Assembly: GCA_022820725.1 (NCBI GenBank)
Contig: JAJEFA010000007.1
Coordinates: 409,215-473,214 of the forward strand
Direction of reading: 5' to 3'
From: Candidatus Binatia bacterium
GTDB taxonomy: Bacteria; Desulfobacterota; Binatia; Bin18
DNA: 64,000 bases
This document shows, piece by piece, positions 25,527 through 35,400 of the stretch; the stretch's first letter is position 1, and the number at the start of each line of letters is the position of its first letter. The position numbers and the translations under genes were made by a program. Under the pieces are notes generated by a model. It saw only the letters and a list, made by a program, of their open reading frames with translations. It had not been told where the DNA came from and ran no database searches.

Positions 25527-28016
25527 CTATCGGCCCTGCCGCAAGTTTTGTATGGTAAATGGTTCGGGCAAGAAGGTCTCAATCCGATAACTCTTCCCAT
25601 CGCTCCGCACCGTTACCGTTCCCACCTGATCCGTTCTGAGCAAGGTCGTACCCTGCTGCTCATAGCGGCCCACCACTTCTGGCGCTGGAAAGCGAAAGCG
25701 GTTTCGATAGCCGAGCGAAGCGACCGCTATCTCAGGTGACACGGCTTCAAGAAAGGGCCGGGTGCTTGAGCTGCGGCTGCCGTGATGGGGGACTTTGAGA
25801 ATCTCACTCTGAAGAGGTGCCGGTGTTCCGAGCAGGATGCGCTCCCCTGCGGCCTCAACATCACCCGAAAACAGCATATCCACCTCCCCGTGACTGAGAC
25901 GGAGCACAAGGGAGGCGTCGTTTGTGTCCAGTCCGGTCTGGCCGCAAAGCGGATGCAGGATTTGGACCCGCACTCCGCCGATTTCCCGGTTTGGCGTATC
26001 CCGGCACAAGGAGTGAGTTTGAATATCGTTCTCCTGCAACGTGGCCATCAGCCGCTTGAAGCGCCGGCTATCCGACCGCCCTTCACCGTTGAACCAGAAG
26101 GCCGCGACGCCAAAGTGCTCGGCCAGAAACTCCAGCCCGCCATAGTGGTCAAGGTTGGGATGACTGAGGACCAGCGTGTCTATGCGTCCGATTTTCTGCT
26201 GCCACAGGAAAGGCGCGACGATAGCCCGACCCGAATCAAACGTCCGACTCGTAAATCCGCCCGCGTCAATGATCATGACGTGGGAGCCGGGAAACTCGAC
26301 CACGGCCGCATCACCCTGTCCGACATCGAGAAAAGAGACCCGTAGATCCGTCTGAAAGTAGCGTTGGGTCAGCCAGTACAGACCGTCACAGAGCATCAGG
26401 CCGAACAGGCAGGAGAAGAAGACTCGTCGCAACCCGGATGGCTGGAGGCGGGCAGAGAACAGGAGGGAGACGCAGAGGGTATAAAACAAAATAAGTTCAA
26501 AAAGCGTGAGAGTCACAAAATGAAAAGCGGTAAAGGGCAAAGCGGCAATGGCTTCGACCATCCACACGCCGAGCGAGACCACGGCTCCGGCACACCACAC
26601 GGCCAGAGCCGCAGCGCCCATGTGAATAAACACCAGCGCTGCCGAAGCCAGACCCAACACCACGGCGGCACTCCCCAGGAAAGGTACCAGCAGCAGGTTG
26701 GCCACAAATCCAACCAGCGGGACCGTATGAAAATGGGTCGCAACGAGCGGGAGCGTACCGACCGTCGCACTCAAAGAAACCAAGCCATAGAGAAGCGCCC
26801 AGCGACGGAGTCGTCGCCGCCACGGAGAGAGGTGGACCGCGCGCGTTTCGTCCCGATTATCCCACCAGGATTGAAAACGATGCAGACCAAGAAAAATAGA
26901 CAGGACAGCGACAAAGGAAAGCTGAAAAGACACATCAAAGACGGCTCCCGGCCAGATAAGTGACACGATCAGGGCGGCAAGGGCAAGGCTGCGGAAGACC
27001 TCCTCTTTTTGGTCAAGCAGCAGTGCAGTGAGAAAGACAGTCACCATAATGACCGCTCGCAGGGTCGAAACACTGCCGCCTGCAAGTCCGGCGTACAGCA
27101 GTACGACCGGCAGCGTACAGAGCGCGGCCAGTTTTGGTACCGACCACATCAACAACACGTACTGACTTCGTGCCAGAAGCCACCACCAAGCCCCATACGC
27201 CAGCGCTGCAACCAAGCCGATGTGGAGCCCGGAAATGGCAAGTACATGGGCAACGCCCACCCGCGTAAAGCTGTCGCGCAACTCCGGGTCGAGTCGACTT
27301 TTATCGCCAATAATCAGCGCACGGAGAATGGCCGCGGCTGTGGTTGAAAGCTGCGCGTCAAAGAATGCGCCAACCGTCCGACGAACGTGTTCAAGCCGAT
27401 GACGCAGCCAAGTCCCGGGCCTGTTGGCCGGCTCGATCTTTTCGATGTTCTTGTCATCCCACACAAAGGCAGTGAGATAGATATCCCGCCGGGCCAGATA
27501 GCTGGCATAATCAAAACTCCCCGGCGTATGAAAATTGCGCGGGACTCGGAGTTTAAGCGGAAGCCGCAATACATCGCCGTATTGCCAGGGGCTTTGCAGA
27601 TGTCGCACCGTGACGAGGACCTTGCCCGTTGCCGGCTGAAACTGATGGTCTTTACAGATACCTTGCGTTTCAAAACAGACCTGTCGCGCCTCAAGATACA
27701 ACCGGCCACGTCCCAGACCCCGTTCCGGCTCCTGGAACAGCCAGCCTTCGAGTGTAATTTTTTGCGGTAAAGCAAGCTGCCGGAGGTGGTGTACGGGAAA
27801 ATCGGGAGCGTAGACTCGATGGAGAGTAAGGTTGCCGACCACGGAAGCGCCACTCAGCAGACTGACCAAGACGGCTAGACGGAGCCCGCCGATGATCCAT
27901 CCGGCCACGCTGAGGGTCAGCAGTCCGCCCAGCCAGAAGGGAGCAGCCGCCTGCCAGCCCCAGGCCACGCCAGCCTGGCCCAAGAGGTAGGCCAAGGCGA
28001 GATGGATGAGGATCAA
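25527..28016 (-). CDS. comEC: ComEC/Rec2 DNA-uptake channel protein
   Basis: The 829-residue protein has all three expected parts: an N-terminal DUF4131 region (residues 1-190), the Competence transmembrane domain with HVLAISGLHIGLVAALAYG near 255 and many hydrophobic segments to about 540, and a C-terminal metallo-beta-lactamase-like domain (FLDVGQGDAAVVEFPG, LSHPNLDHYGGLEFL, LFSGDVEAAGE and VPHHGSRSSSTRPF). It would form the inner-membrane channel for single-stranded DNA, with the MBL domain as the candidate strand-degrading nuclease. With YifB/ComM elsewhere in the window it suggests transformability, although type IVa pilus genes are not seen. Confidence 0.95.
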   Translation of the reverse strand: MILIHLALAYLLGQAGVAWGWQAAAPFWLGGLLTLSVAGWIIGGLRLAVLVSLLSGASVVGNLTLHRVYAPDFPVHHLRQLALPQKITLEGWLFQEPERGLGRGRLYLEARQVCFETQGICKDHQFQPATGKVLVTVRHLQSPWQYGDVLRLPLKLRVPRNFHTPGSFDYASYLARRDIYLTAFVWDDKNIEKIEPANRPGTWLRHRLEHVRRTVGAFFDAQLSTTAAAILRALIIGDKSRLDPELRDSFTRVGVAHVLAISGLHIGLVAALAYGAWWWLLARSQYVLLMWSVPKLAALCTLPVVLLYAGLAGGSVSTLRAVIMVTVFLTALLLDQKEEVFRSLALAALIVSLIWPGAVFDVSFQLSFVAVLSIFLGLHRFQSWWDNRDETRAVHLSPWRRRLRRWALLYGLVSLSATVGTLPLVATHFHTVPLVGFVANLLLVPFLGSAAVVLGLASAALVFIHMGAAALAVWCAGAVVSLGVWMVEAIAALPFTAFHFVTLTLFELILFYTLCVSLLFSARLQPSGLRRVFFSCLFGLMLCDGLYWLTQRYFQTDLRVSFLDVGQGDAAVVEFPGSHVMIIDAGGFTSRTFDSGRAIVAPFLWQQKIGRIDTLVLSHPNLDHYGGLEFLAEHFGVAAFWFNGEGRSDSRRFKRLMATLQENDIQTHSLCRDTPNREIGGVRVQILHPLCGQTGLDTNDASLVLRLSHGEVDMLFSGDVEAAGERILLGTPAPLQSEILKVPHHGSRSSSTRPFLEAVSPEIAVASLGYRNRFRFPAPEVVGRYEQQGTTLLRTDQVGTVTVRSDGKSYRIETFLPEPFTIQNLRQGR

Positions 28017-28037
28017 CCGCAGAGGGGCGCAGCCTCG

Positions 28038-28301
28038 CTAGCAGTTCCCTATATCAAGAGGGTATGAAGAGAGATCCCAGTCTCCCGTTTGACAGTTGGT
28101 TTCAATCTGGCAGTAACTTTGGCCGGAGTTATTGCCGTACCAGCCAAAGGTCGGCTGATCACATGAGCCGGACGCGGAACTGTCGCTCCACGCGTCTGAA
28201 CAATCGCTCACGTCCTGCTGCTGACCCAGCGCCGGAGGGCTGGCCAGCAACAGGGTGGAGACAAGCGCGATACCAAACAGAATGGAAATACGGTTGAACA
28301 T
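28038..28301 (-). CDS. Small secreted Cys-rich protein, unknown
   Basis: The 87-residue protein has a clear signal peptide (ISILFGIALVSTLLLASPPALG, cleavage near 26). The short mature part has six Cys residues, beginning QQQDVSDCSDAWSDSSASGSC, then GWYGNNSGQSYCQIETNCQ and ending with Cys. Three disulfides are likely. I do not recognise the family; the size and Cys spacing are reminiscent of small secreted carbohydrate-binding modules, but that is a guess. The ATG at 28301 has AAGGAGG eight bases upstream and was preferred over the longer frame to 28331. Confidence 0.75.
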   Translation of the reverse strand: MFNRISILFGIALVSTLLLASPPALGQQQDVSDCSDAWSDSSASGSCDQPTFGWYGNNSGQSYCQIETNCQTGDWDLSSYPLDIGNC

Positions 28302-28735
28302 CAATCGATTCCTCCTTCGCTCTTGTGACAATGTCGGACAGATACCCTACCCCATACACGGCTCCCCACCGGTTGTCCCTAGTAATTTCTGAGGAAAATT
28401 ATGAGGGGGGGTGGTCCCGCTCCGGCTTGGCCCCAGGCCGAGGGGCGCCAGGCGGGAGCAAGACGGCCCGGTCACCGCAGGCCCTGAGACGAGAGGGCAG
28501 GGCGGCCCGAACGCGGAGAAGAACACATGGCAAACTGAGACACTACCGCTCTCCTGGTTTCCTCTCCACTAGAGCAAATCACGATGCTGTGTAGCGCGTC
28601 TCTCTCCTCCCCTAGGAGTGCGGGCTCCCCTCCCAGGCCGCTTGGGGCAGGCCCGTGTCCTTCTCTACGAGCGCGGCCTGGCACGGCTACAACGTATCGT
28701 GAAATGCGCTAGCCACGAAAAATGGGGCGGCTCTG
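28302..28735. other. Intergenic region with a possible deletion remnant of the 51-bp repeat
   Basis: About 430 bp with no convincing gene. Positions 28614-28637 read AGGAGTGCGGGCT joined directly to CCCCTCCCAGG, which are the two ends of the 51-bp twin-hairpin repeat with the middle missing. The rest is GC-rich and holds no long open frame with family character. Confidence 0.45.
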
Positions 28736-30655
28736 TTAGCGTGGAGCGGGATGTGCCCGTAAGTGCTGGTGGATTTTTTCCGCCAGGGCCGGGGTAATCC
28801 CCGCAACCTGGCCCAACGCTTCGGGTGCGGCGGCGCGCACCCGCTTGAGGCTGCCAAAATGCCGTAAGAGCGCTTTGCGTTTGGCCGGGCCAACGCCGAC
28901 AATCGCCTCAAGCGGCGAACTGAGCCGCTCTTTGGCACGGAGGTTCCGGTGATAAGTAATGGCAAAGCGGTGGGCCTCATCCCTGATCCGTTGCAGGAGA
29001 AAAAGCGCCGTGGCGTTGGGCTTGAGAACCACCGGATTCTTGCGACCGGGCAGAAAGACGCGCTCGGAGGAATGGGCGACTTCTTCGGCAAACGGGTCCC
29101 GCTCGGTCCGCATCTTGGCCAGGCCAATGACATCGACCTCAGTAATTCCCAATTCTTGCAGCACAGTGACGGCAACGCCGAGTTGGCCTTTACCGCCATC
29201 CACCATGAGGAGGTCCGGCAGGTCATGTTCTGCCAAGGCGCGCTGATAGCGGCGGGTGAGGACTTCATACATCATGCCGAAATCATCCGCTCCTTCGACG
29301 GTTTTTATGCGAAAACGGCGGTAGCGGTTCCTATCCGGCTCACACTCGTCAAAGACCACCATGGAACCGACGGAGAGATTGCCCTGGGTATTCGAGATAT
29401 CGAAACACTCAATCCGTTTTGGCGCGTTTTGCAGGTGCAGCGCACGACGGAGGTTCTCCAGTGTTTTCTCCTTATGTTCTTCTCCCCGCCGCTTTTCGAC
29501 AAAGCTGTGACGCGCATTTTCCTGGGCCATTGCGACCAGCCGCAGTTTAGCTCCGCGCTGGGGACAGAGCAGGCTGACCTTCTTCCCTTTCCGTTCCGAG
29601 AGAAGTTCCGCCCGGATGTCGGCATCGTCAAGTCCAACCGGAATAAGAATCTCGTCGGGGACAAACCGGCCACCCTGGTAGAATTGGCTCAGGAATTCAG
29701 CCACGACCTCCGCGTCGGGGAACTCATTGTCGGTAAAGCTATAGGCCAGGTTGCCAACCAGTTTCCCGCCGCGCACAAACAGAACCTGTCCTTCGATCAG
29801 TCCACCTTCGCGGTACAGGCCGAACACGTCCTGGTCGTTTCCGAGGGGGGTCGCGACCTGCTGCTTCTCCGCGGTTTTTGTCATGGCCTGGATTTGATCC
29901 CGCAGCCGGGCGGCTTCTTCAAAACGCAGAGCGTCGGCAGCCTCATTCATCTGCCGGGTGAGGCGGTCTATCAGTTGGGTGCTTTTACCCTCAAGCAGCA
30001 GTAGGGCATTTTTCAGTTGGTGCTGATAGTCTTCAGGATCGACCGGCAGGGTACAGGGACCGAGGCAGCGCTTGATCTGATATTCCAGGCACGGCCTGGT
30101 GCGGTTGCGAAAGACGGTGTCGGTACAGGTTCGCAGGGGAAAGACTCTGCGAATGATTTCCAGGGTTTCCTGGACTGCCGTGCTGGAGTGGAACGGACCC
30201 AGATATTTACTGCCGTCTTTCGCAATCTGGCGGGTCAGGAGGAGGCGTGGCCACTGGTCGTGCGGGGTGACCTTCACGTGCCAATAGGAGGTATTGTCCT
30301 TGAGCCGGATATTATACCGAGGCCGGAATTTCTTGATCAGGGTGTCTTCGAGCAGCAGGGCTTCTTTTTCGGTTTGGGTAACAATAACCTCAACATCGGT
30401 CAGTTGGGCGAGGAGAAAACGGATTTGTGCACGACCGTCCCCGCCACGGGCGTATTGTCTGACCCGGGCGCGCAGATTGTTCGCTTTCCCGACATAGATG
30501 ACGGTGCCGGTGTGATCCGTGAACTTATAGACGCCGGGACTGGTTGGCAGGGTTGTCAGCTTGGCTTCGAGTTCGGCGTTACGGGAGAAAGAGGAAACGT
30601 GTCCGGCTTTCCTGTCTGGTTGGAGGACAGGTTTTCTCTTTACGGCACTCGCCAC
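28736..30655 (-). CDS. uvrC: Excinuclease ABC subunit C
   Basis: The 639-residue UvrC has the GIY-YIG domain (LPTSPGVYKFTDHTGTVIYVG, residues 35-60), the zinc or Cys segment near FPLRTCTDTVF and PCLEYQIKRCLGPC, a UvrB-binding UVR segment (LIDRLTRQMNEAADALRFEEAARLRD), the RNase-H-like endonuclease domain (CFDISNTQGNLSVGSMVVF, DLLMVDGGKGQLGVA) and C-terminal helix-hairpin-helix motifs (SPLEAIVGVGPAKRKALLRHFG). It makes both incisions in nucleotide-excision repair. The N-terminus is unusual: about residues 5-23 are encoded by palindromic copy C, and no standard start codon lies between that element and the GIY-YIG domain. Confidence 0.97.
   Translation of the reverse strand: MASAVKRKPVLQPDRKAGHVSSFSRNAELEAKLTTLPTSPGVYKFTDHTGTVIYVGKANNLRARVRQYARGGDGRAQIRFLLAQLTDVEVIVTQTEKEALLLEDTLIKKFRPRYNIRLKDNTSYWHVKVTPHDQWPRLLLTRQIAKDGSKYLGPFHSSTAVQETLEIIRRVFPLRTCTDTVFRNRTRPCLEYQIKRCLGPCTLPVDPEDYQHQLKNALLLLEGKSTQLIDRLTRQMNEAADALRFEEAARLRDQIQAMTKTAEKQQVATPLGNDQDVFGLYREGGLIEGQVLFVRGGKLVGNLAYSFTDNEFPDAEVVAEFLSQFYQGGRFVPDEILIPVGLDDADIRAELLSERKGKKVSLLCPQRGAKLRLVAMAQENARHSFVEKRRGEEHKEKTLENLRRALHLQNAPKRIECFDISNTQGNLSVGSMVVFDECEPDRNRYRRFRIKTVEGADDFGMMYEVLTRRYQRALAEHDLPDLLMVDGGKGQLGVAVTVLQELGITEVDVIGLAKMRTERDPFAEEVAHSSERVFLPGRKNPVVLKPNATALFLLQRIRDEAHRFAITYHRNLRAKERLSSPLEAIVGVGPAKRKALLRHFGSLKRVRAAAPEALGQVAGITPALAEKIHQHLRAHPAPR
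30588..30641 (+). repeat. 54-bp palindromic element, copy C (5' end of uvrC)
   Basis: Arms AAAGAGGAAACGTGTCC and GGACAGGTTTTCTCTTT enclose a 20-bp loop ending TTGGA. The copy lies inside the uvrC frame and encodes roughly KRKPVLQPDRKAGHVSS, giving UvrC an N-terminal extension. The phase relative to codons is the same as in the two copies within addB. Confidence 0.9.
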
Positions 30656-30895
30656 ACAAATCCTCAGAAAAGAAGGGCGACCCCGAAGGCCGTCCTGATA
30701 ACAGTGTTCAGCTGCGCTGCTATTCCGTCACAGGTTCTCTCAGTTATAAGAAAATACACTAGGTTTGCACTCCATACCTGTCAATACGTTATGCAGGAGA
30801 GCCCCGGTCGCGTTGACCGAGCAGGGGAAACCCGTTAGATGAAGGGCTGATATACTATAGCTACCGATCCGCTTGCAGAAGGAGAACCGTTCAGT

Positions 30896-32242
30896 ATGGC
30901 GACGATGATCACCGAGGATTGCATTAACTGCGGGGCGTGTGAACCCGAGTGTCCCAACACCGCCATCTATCAAGGCGGGGTGGAGTGGGACTTTAACGGC
31001 GCCACGAATCCGGCTATCGATGACGACATTTTCTATATTGTCCCGGACAAATGCACGGAGTGCGTGGGCTTTTTCGACCAGGAGGCCTGTGCGGCCGTGT
31101 GTCCGGTGGACTGCTGCCTACCCAACCCGGACATCGTCGAGACGGAAGAGGTATTGCTGGCCCGCGCCAAGGAGCTGCATCCTGAGCAGACGTTTGGGGA
31201 TGACTTTCCGTCTCGCTTCAAAGGGGAAGGGGGCGAGGCCGCCCCGGCTGAGGCTCCCGCGGCAAATGGCGCGGCGGAACCGGCGGCCGCTCCGGCTCCG
31301 GCGGCACCCGTCGCCGTAGCGCCAGCGGTCGCGGCACCCACACCCAAACCGGTTGCGCCCAAAAAGGTCGTTGAGGAAAAGGTCTTTGAAGGCGAACTGG
31401 CCGGTACGTACGCTCAGGCCCTGGCCCGCGTCCAATCGGCGCAAAACCATTCAATTCTGGGGACGCTCCTTGCCTCGGCTCAGCCCATCCTGGGCGCGCT
31501 GCCGCTCTCAACCAAGCGCGCCCTGGAGCAAGCTATTGGCGATACGCGCTATTTTCATGTCGGGACGGCGACCAGCCTGAATATCCTTTTCAATATGGTC
31601 CTGTATCCGATTATTCTCCTGGCCGTTTATAGCGCTGTTTTAGGGGGAGAACTCTTCAGTCAGGCGGCGAATAAATTTATCTTTCTTGGCATTCTGATTG
31701 CCTCGGTCGAGACCCTCATCCGCCTGCGCGAGTCTTTCTTTCAGGGCGTTCCAACCGAAGAAACTCCGCTGCGCGGGACCTTCTACGGCCTCCCCCTTGC
31801 TCCGGCGATGGCCCCTTTTCTCGGGGTCTCCGGCGGACGGACGCCGGATAAGGGCGACCAGCCGATTGAGGGCTATTACACGCCGGAGTTTGATGAAAAG
31901 ACTGAACGTTCGCGTCGCTACGGCGAGCGGTATACGGTCGAAGAACAGGGGAATGCCTATATCCTGCGTATGGAATTCCCGCAGCGTGTTCCGGTTTCTG
32001 CTGCCAAGCGGGAAATGGGGATTGGTGATGAAATGCCCGACTACGAGTATACGCTCTCTCTGAAGGACGGGAATTTCTTTGTCCGCGGCAGTGTCGATGA
32101 CCCTGATATCCGTACACTCGCCGCAGTATCGTCCGCGTTTCCCCCTGACTTTAATAAACGCATTGATATGAAGGGAACGATATCGAGCTTCAAGCATCGC
32201 TATAGCGATAAAACGCTCGAAGTCGTGCTATTCAAGCGCTAG
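30896..32242 (+). CDS. Ferredoxin-membrane-Hsp20-like fusion protein (uncharacterised)
   Basis: The 448-residue protein has three parts. Residues 1-80 form a two-cluster 4Fe-4S ferredoxin of the YfhL kind, with Cys at 9, 12, 15 and 19 and at 53, 56, 65 and 69. Residues 105-165 are a long Ala/Pro linker. Residues 222-275 hold two hydrophobic segments (SLNILFNMVLYPIILLAVYS and FIFLGILIASVETLI). Residues 330-448 look like an Hsp20/ArsA-C-type beta domain (ERYTVEEQGNAYILRMEFP, YEYTLSLKDGNFFVRG). A soluble ferredoxin tethered to the membrane with a chaperone-like tail is an uncommon arrangement. The role is unknown. The gene is divergent from uvrC. Confidence 0.78.
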   Translation: MATMITEDCINCGACEPECPNTAIYQGGVEWDFNGATNPAIDDDIFYIVPDKCTECVGFFDQEACAAVCPVDCCLPNPDIVETEEVLLARAKELHPEQTFGDDFPSRFKGEGGEAAPAEAPAANGAAEPAAAPAPAAPVAVAPAVAAPTPKPVAPKKVVEEKVFEGELAGTYAQALARVQSAQNHSILGTLLASAQPILGALPLSTKRALEQAIGDTRYFHVGTATSLNILFNMVLYPIILLAVYSAVLGGELFSQAANKFIFLGILIASVETLIRLRESFFQGVPTEETPLRGTFYGLPLAPAMAPFLGVSGGRTPDKGDQPIEGYYTPEFDEKTERSRRYGERYTVEEQGNAYILRMEFPQRVPVSAAKREMGIGDEMPDYEYTLSLKDGNFFVRGSVDDPDIRTLAAVSSAFPPDFNKRIDMKGTISSFKHRYSDKTLEVVLFKR

Positions 32243-32414
32243 GACTCTTCCAGCGACACGAGCAGGAACGAGTGGCGGAACCTCTTCTCTCGGAGACGGG
32301 TGGAGAGGTGCCGCTTCTCCGCACTCGCTTCCCAGACAGCACCCCTGCTGATAGGGAATGGCCCCTCTGTGGATAATGCTTGCAAAAAACCGACCCACCC
32401 CATAAGCAGTAAAT

Positions 32415-35400
32415 ATGTCTCAAAAGCGAGTATTTCTCTCCGACTCGCTTGCCGTCCTGCAAGAGGCGCTCATTGCCGCTGTCCACACACTGAAAGCGGC
32501 CGATCCGTTGGCTCCACTCACGATTATTGTTTCGAGTGATGCCCTCAAGGCACAGCTCAGCACCGCAATTGCCAGGGCAGGGGACGGGTATATTGGCCTG
32601 CGGTTTACGACGCTGATCGACTATGCCGCACACCTGACCGAAGCGCGACTGATACGGGAGGGGAAACGTCGAGTCCCGGCCACGCTGGTGCCATTTCTCA
32701 TAAAACATCTCTTGCTGGAACAAGACCTGGTCGGAAAGAGTAACCGTGTCCTCCAACAACATGTAGACGCTGGATACGTTTCCTCTTTATTTCAGGAACT
32801 CGCCCGGCAGCCCCGGTTTCCCCAGTTCCTGAGCGAGACGCTGTCAGATCTCAAGCAGGCGGGTGTCCAGCCCCACCATCTGCGCGTGTTGTATACACGG
32901 ATTCCTCCACGGGACGTATTATATCGAGAGAAAATACGACATTTGCTGGACTTCTACACGCGATATGAAGCGTATTTAGACGAACAGCAACTCGTTGATG
33001 ACGCCAGTCTGTTCATTGCCCAGACCCCAACTGACGAGCCGCTCCTGGTGTACGGCGGTCTTGAGTATACCGCACAACAGCGGCGTTTTCTGGAAACGCT
33101 TTTCGCGAAGAGGGATACTCTGGTCTTTCTGCCCTGGCGAGATGGTTCGGCCTACGAAGCTGTGACTCCCACATTGAGCTGGCTCAGCGGACTCGGCTTT
33201 CAGTCGTCTCCATTAGCCCATCCACAGGCTCCATCCTGTTCACTTTCTCGGGTCCAAACCCGGCTTTTTGAACGCACCGGGGAACCGCCTCAACGGCCGG
33301 CCTCAACGCTCCCGGATGCCTCTCTTCACATCGTTTCCGCACCAGATCAAACCCAGGAGGCACGCGAAATTGCACGCACGATCTTTTCGCTGGTCCGAGA
33401 ACAGGACTATACCTTTGATGAGATTGGCGTACTCCTCACCGAACCGAACACCTATGGTCCATTGCTGCTGGAGACGCTCTCCCGCCTGGGGATTCCGTGT
33501 ACCTTTGTTGGGGAGTGGCCCGTGCTGGCCACACGACGGGGAAAAGCCGCGCAGGCGCTGTGCTCCCTCTTGTCAGAAGACTGTCCACGGCAGCGTCTGT
33601 TCGCCTTTCTCAAGCTGGCCCGCCCCCCGTTTCCAGCTCTTATTGGGGAAACTGTTTCAGAGGTACATATTGCCCAGTGGGAAGCCATCTGTCTGGAGGC
33701 TGGAATAGGACGCGGCGGCCAGGAATGGCGCGTTCGACTCGCCGCCCTGGAAGCACACTACAAAAACACACCAGAGGAGCAAGCCGAACAGCTCACACCC
33801 GCTCTCCGTTTATTTGTCAGATTTATGGACCGTTTGCTGGCGGATGTGAAAACGGTTCAAGACCAACAGACCTGGGAAGGCTGGCTGGCCCACTTCCTGC
33901 GGATGTATGGAGATTATGTGTCCGGCGGAGTCTCGTGGGGTGACGAGGAACCGGACCAAGAAGGTACAGGTGAGCATGATCTGAATATGACGGAGACGCT
34001 CCGGAGTCTCTCCCCGTTCTTGGCTGAAACAAATCGTCCTGAGGAATGGGTTGAGGCGGTGCTGACCTGTCTTTCCTGGGAAAAGGTGCGACTCCGAAAA
34101 ACGCACGCGACCGGGGTCTTTCTTGGCCATATGACCCAGGCGGCCGGTCTCCGCTTTCGCGCGGTCATCATGCCGGGTCTCGCACAGGAGTCTGGAACTC
34201 GCCTTCCCTCTCAGGACCCTATTTTGTCCGATGCCGAGCGCCAGCATCTGGCCGAAGTCCTGACCCTGGACGTGCCCGCCCGCCGCCAGGCGGTTGAACG
34301 CCAACAGCTCCTTTTCCTGCTGGCGACCCAGAGTGCGCGGGAGGTATTATGTCTGAGCTATCCACGCACTGTCCAGGGAGTCGCCCGCCCACCCGCGGCG
34401 CTCCTCTTACAGACGGTCAGTGTGCTGTGTGGCCGGCAGGCCACGCTGGCAGACCTGCAACACCGGAGCCGGTGGGTCTCGGTGGCTGAAGGATACGCGC
34501 AGAGTACCCGGCATGCGGTGGACGCGCTGGAGTTCCACCTGGCCTATGCATTGACCCACGCTCCTCACGTCAATCACAGCGCTGTCCAGCCCGGCCTACA
34601 AACGATGCCGTTCTTTGCTCCTGCCGCGCGGGCGATGGTACACCGTTGGGAGCATCCGCACCTCACGGCCTTTGACGGCTGTATGCAGGCGGAGAGCATC
34701 AAAGACACGCTACGTCAGCACCTCTTCCCGCAGGGGGTGTATTTGTCCGCGAGCAGCCTGGAAACATACGCCCGCTGTCCGTTTCGATATTTTCTGGAGA
34801 CCGTGCTTGCGCTCAAGCAGTGGGAAGAGCCGGAACAGATTCTTACCCTCCTGCCACGCGACCGTGGAGTGTTAGTACATGCCATCCTGTACGAGTTTTT
34901 CTCCCGGCTCCAGCAGGCGAACCAACTGCCCCTCTCCACACAACGGAGTGACGACGAGCAGCAACTGCTCACGCAGATAGCAGAGGAGCATTTTGAGAGG
35001 TTTGCGCAGACACGGCCAGTCGGACTGCCCCTGCTCTGGGAGCTTGAGTGCGAACACCTGCTGCGGCGCTTGTACGCCTTTCTTCAGCGCGAGCGCCGGG
35101 CGGCACACAGTTTTTGTCCAGCGGCGTTTGAGACGTTTTTTGGCATAAGGAGTGAACGTGTCCAGCATCCGCATACTATTGGAGGACACGTTCACTCCTT
35201 CGGCACAGAGGAGACAGGGTCGGGGGGTAGGGAATCGGAGCGAACCCCTACCCCCCAATTCCTACCCCCCAATATGCCCGTTCCCTTTCGCCTTGATACG
35301 GGGGAAGAGGTCCAACTTCGAGGCCGGATTGACCGGATTGATATTTCGACGGAACACATTGACCTTGTACAACCCAGGCAGGCCCGCATTCTTGACTATA

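Noticed and set aside
28949..30004. A 351-residue plus-strand protein opposite uvrC
   Set aside because: uvrC motifs are unambiguous on the minus strand. The opposite frame has none.
32735..35200. The 54-bp palindromes as intrinsic terminators
   Set aside because: They lack a following U-run of useful length, and copies lie inside addB and uvrC where termination would be lethal to expression.
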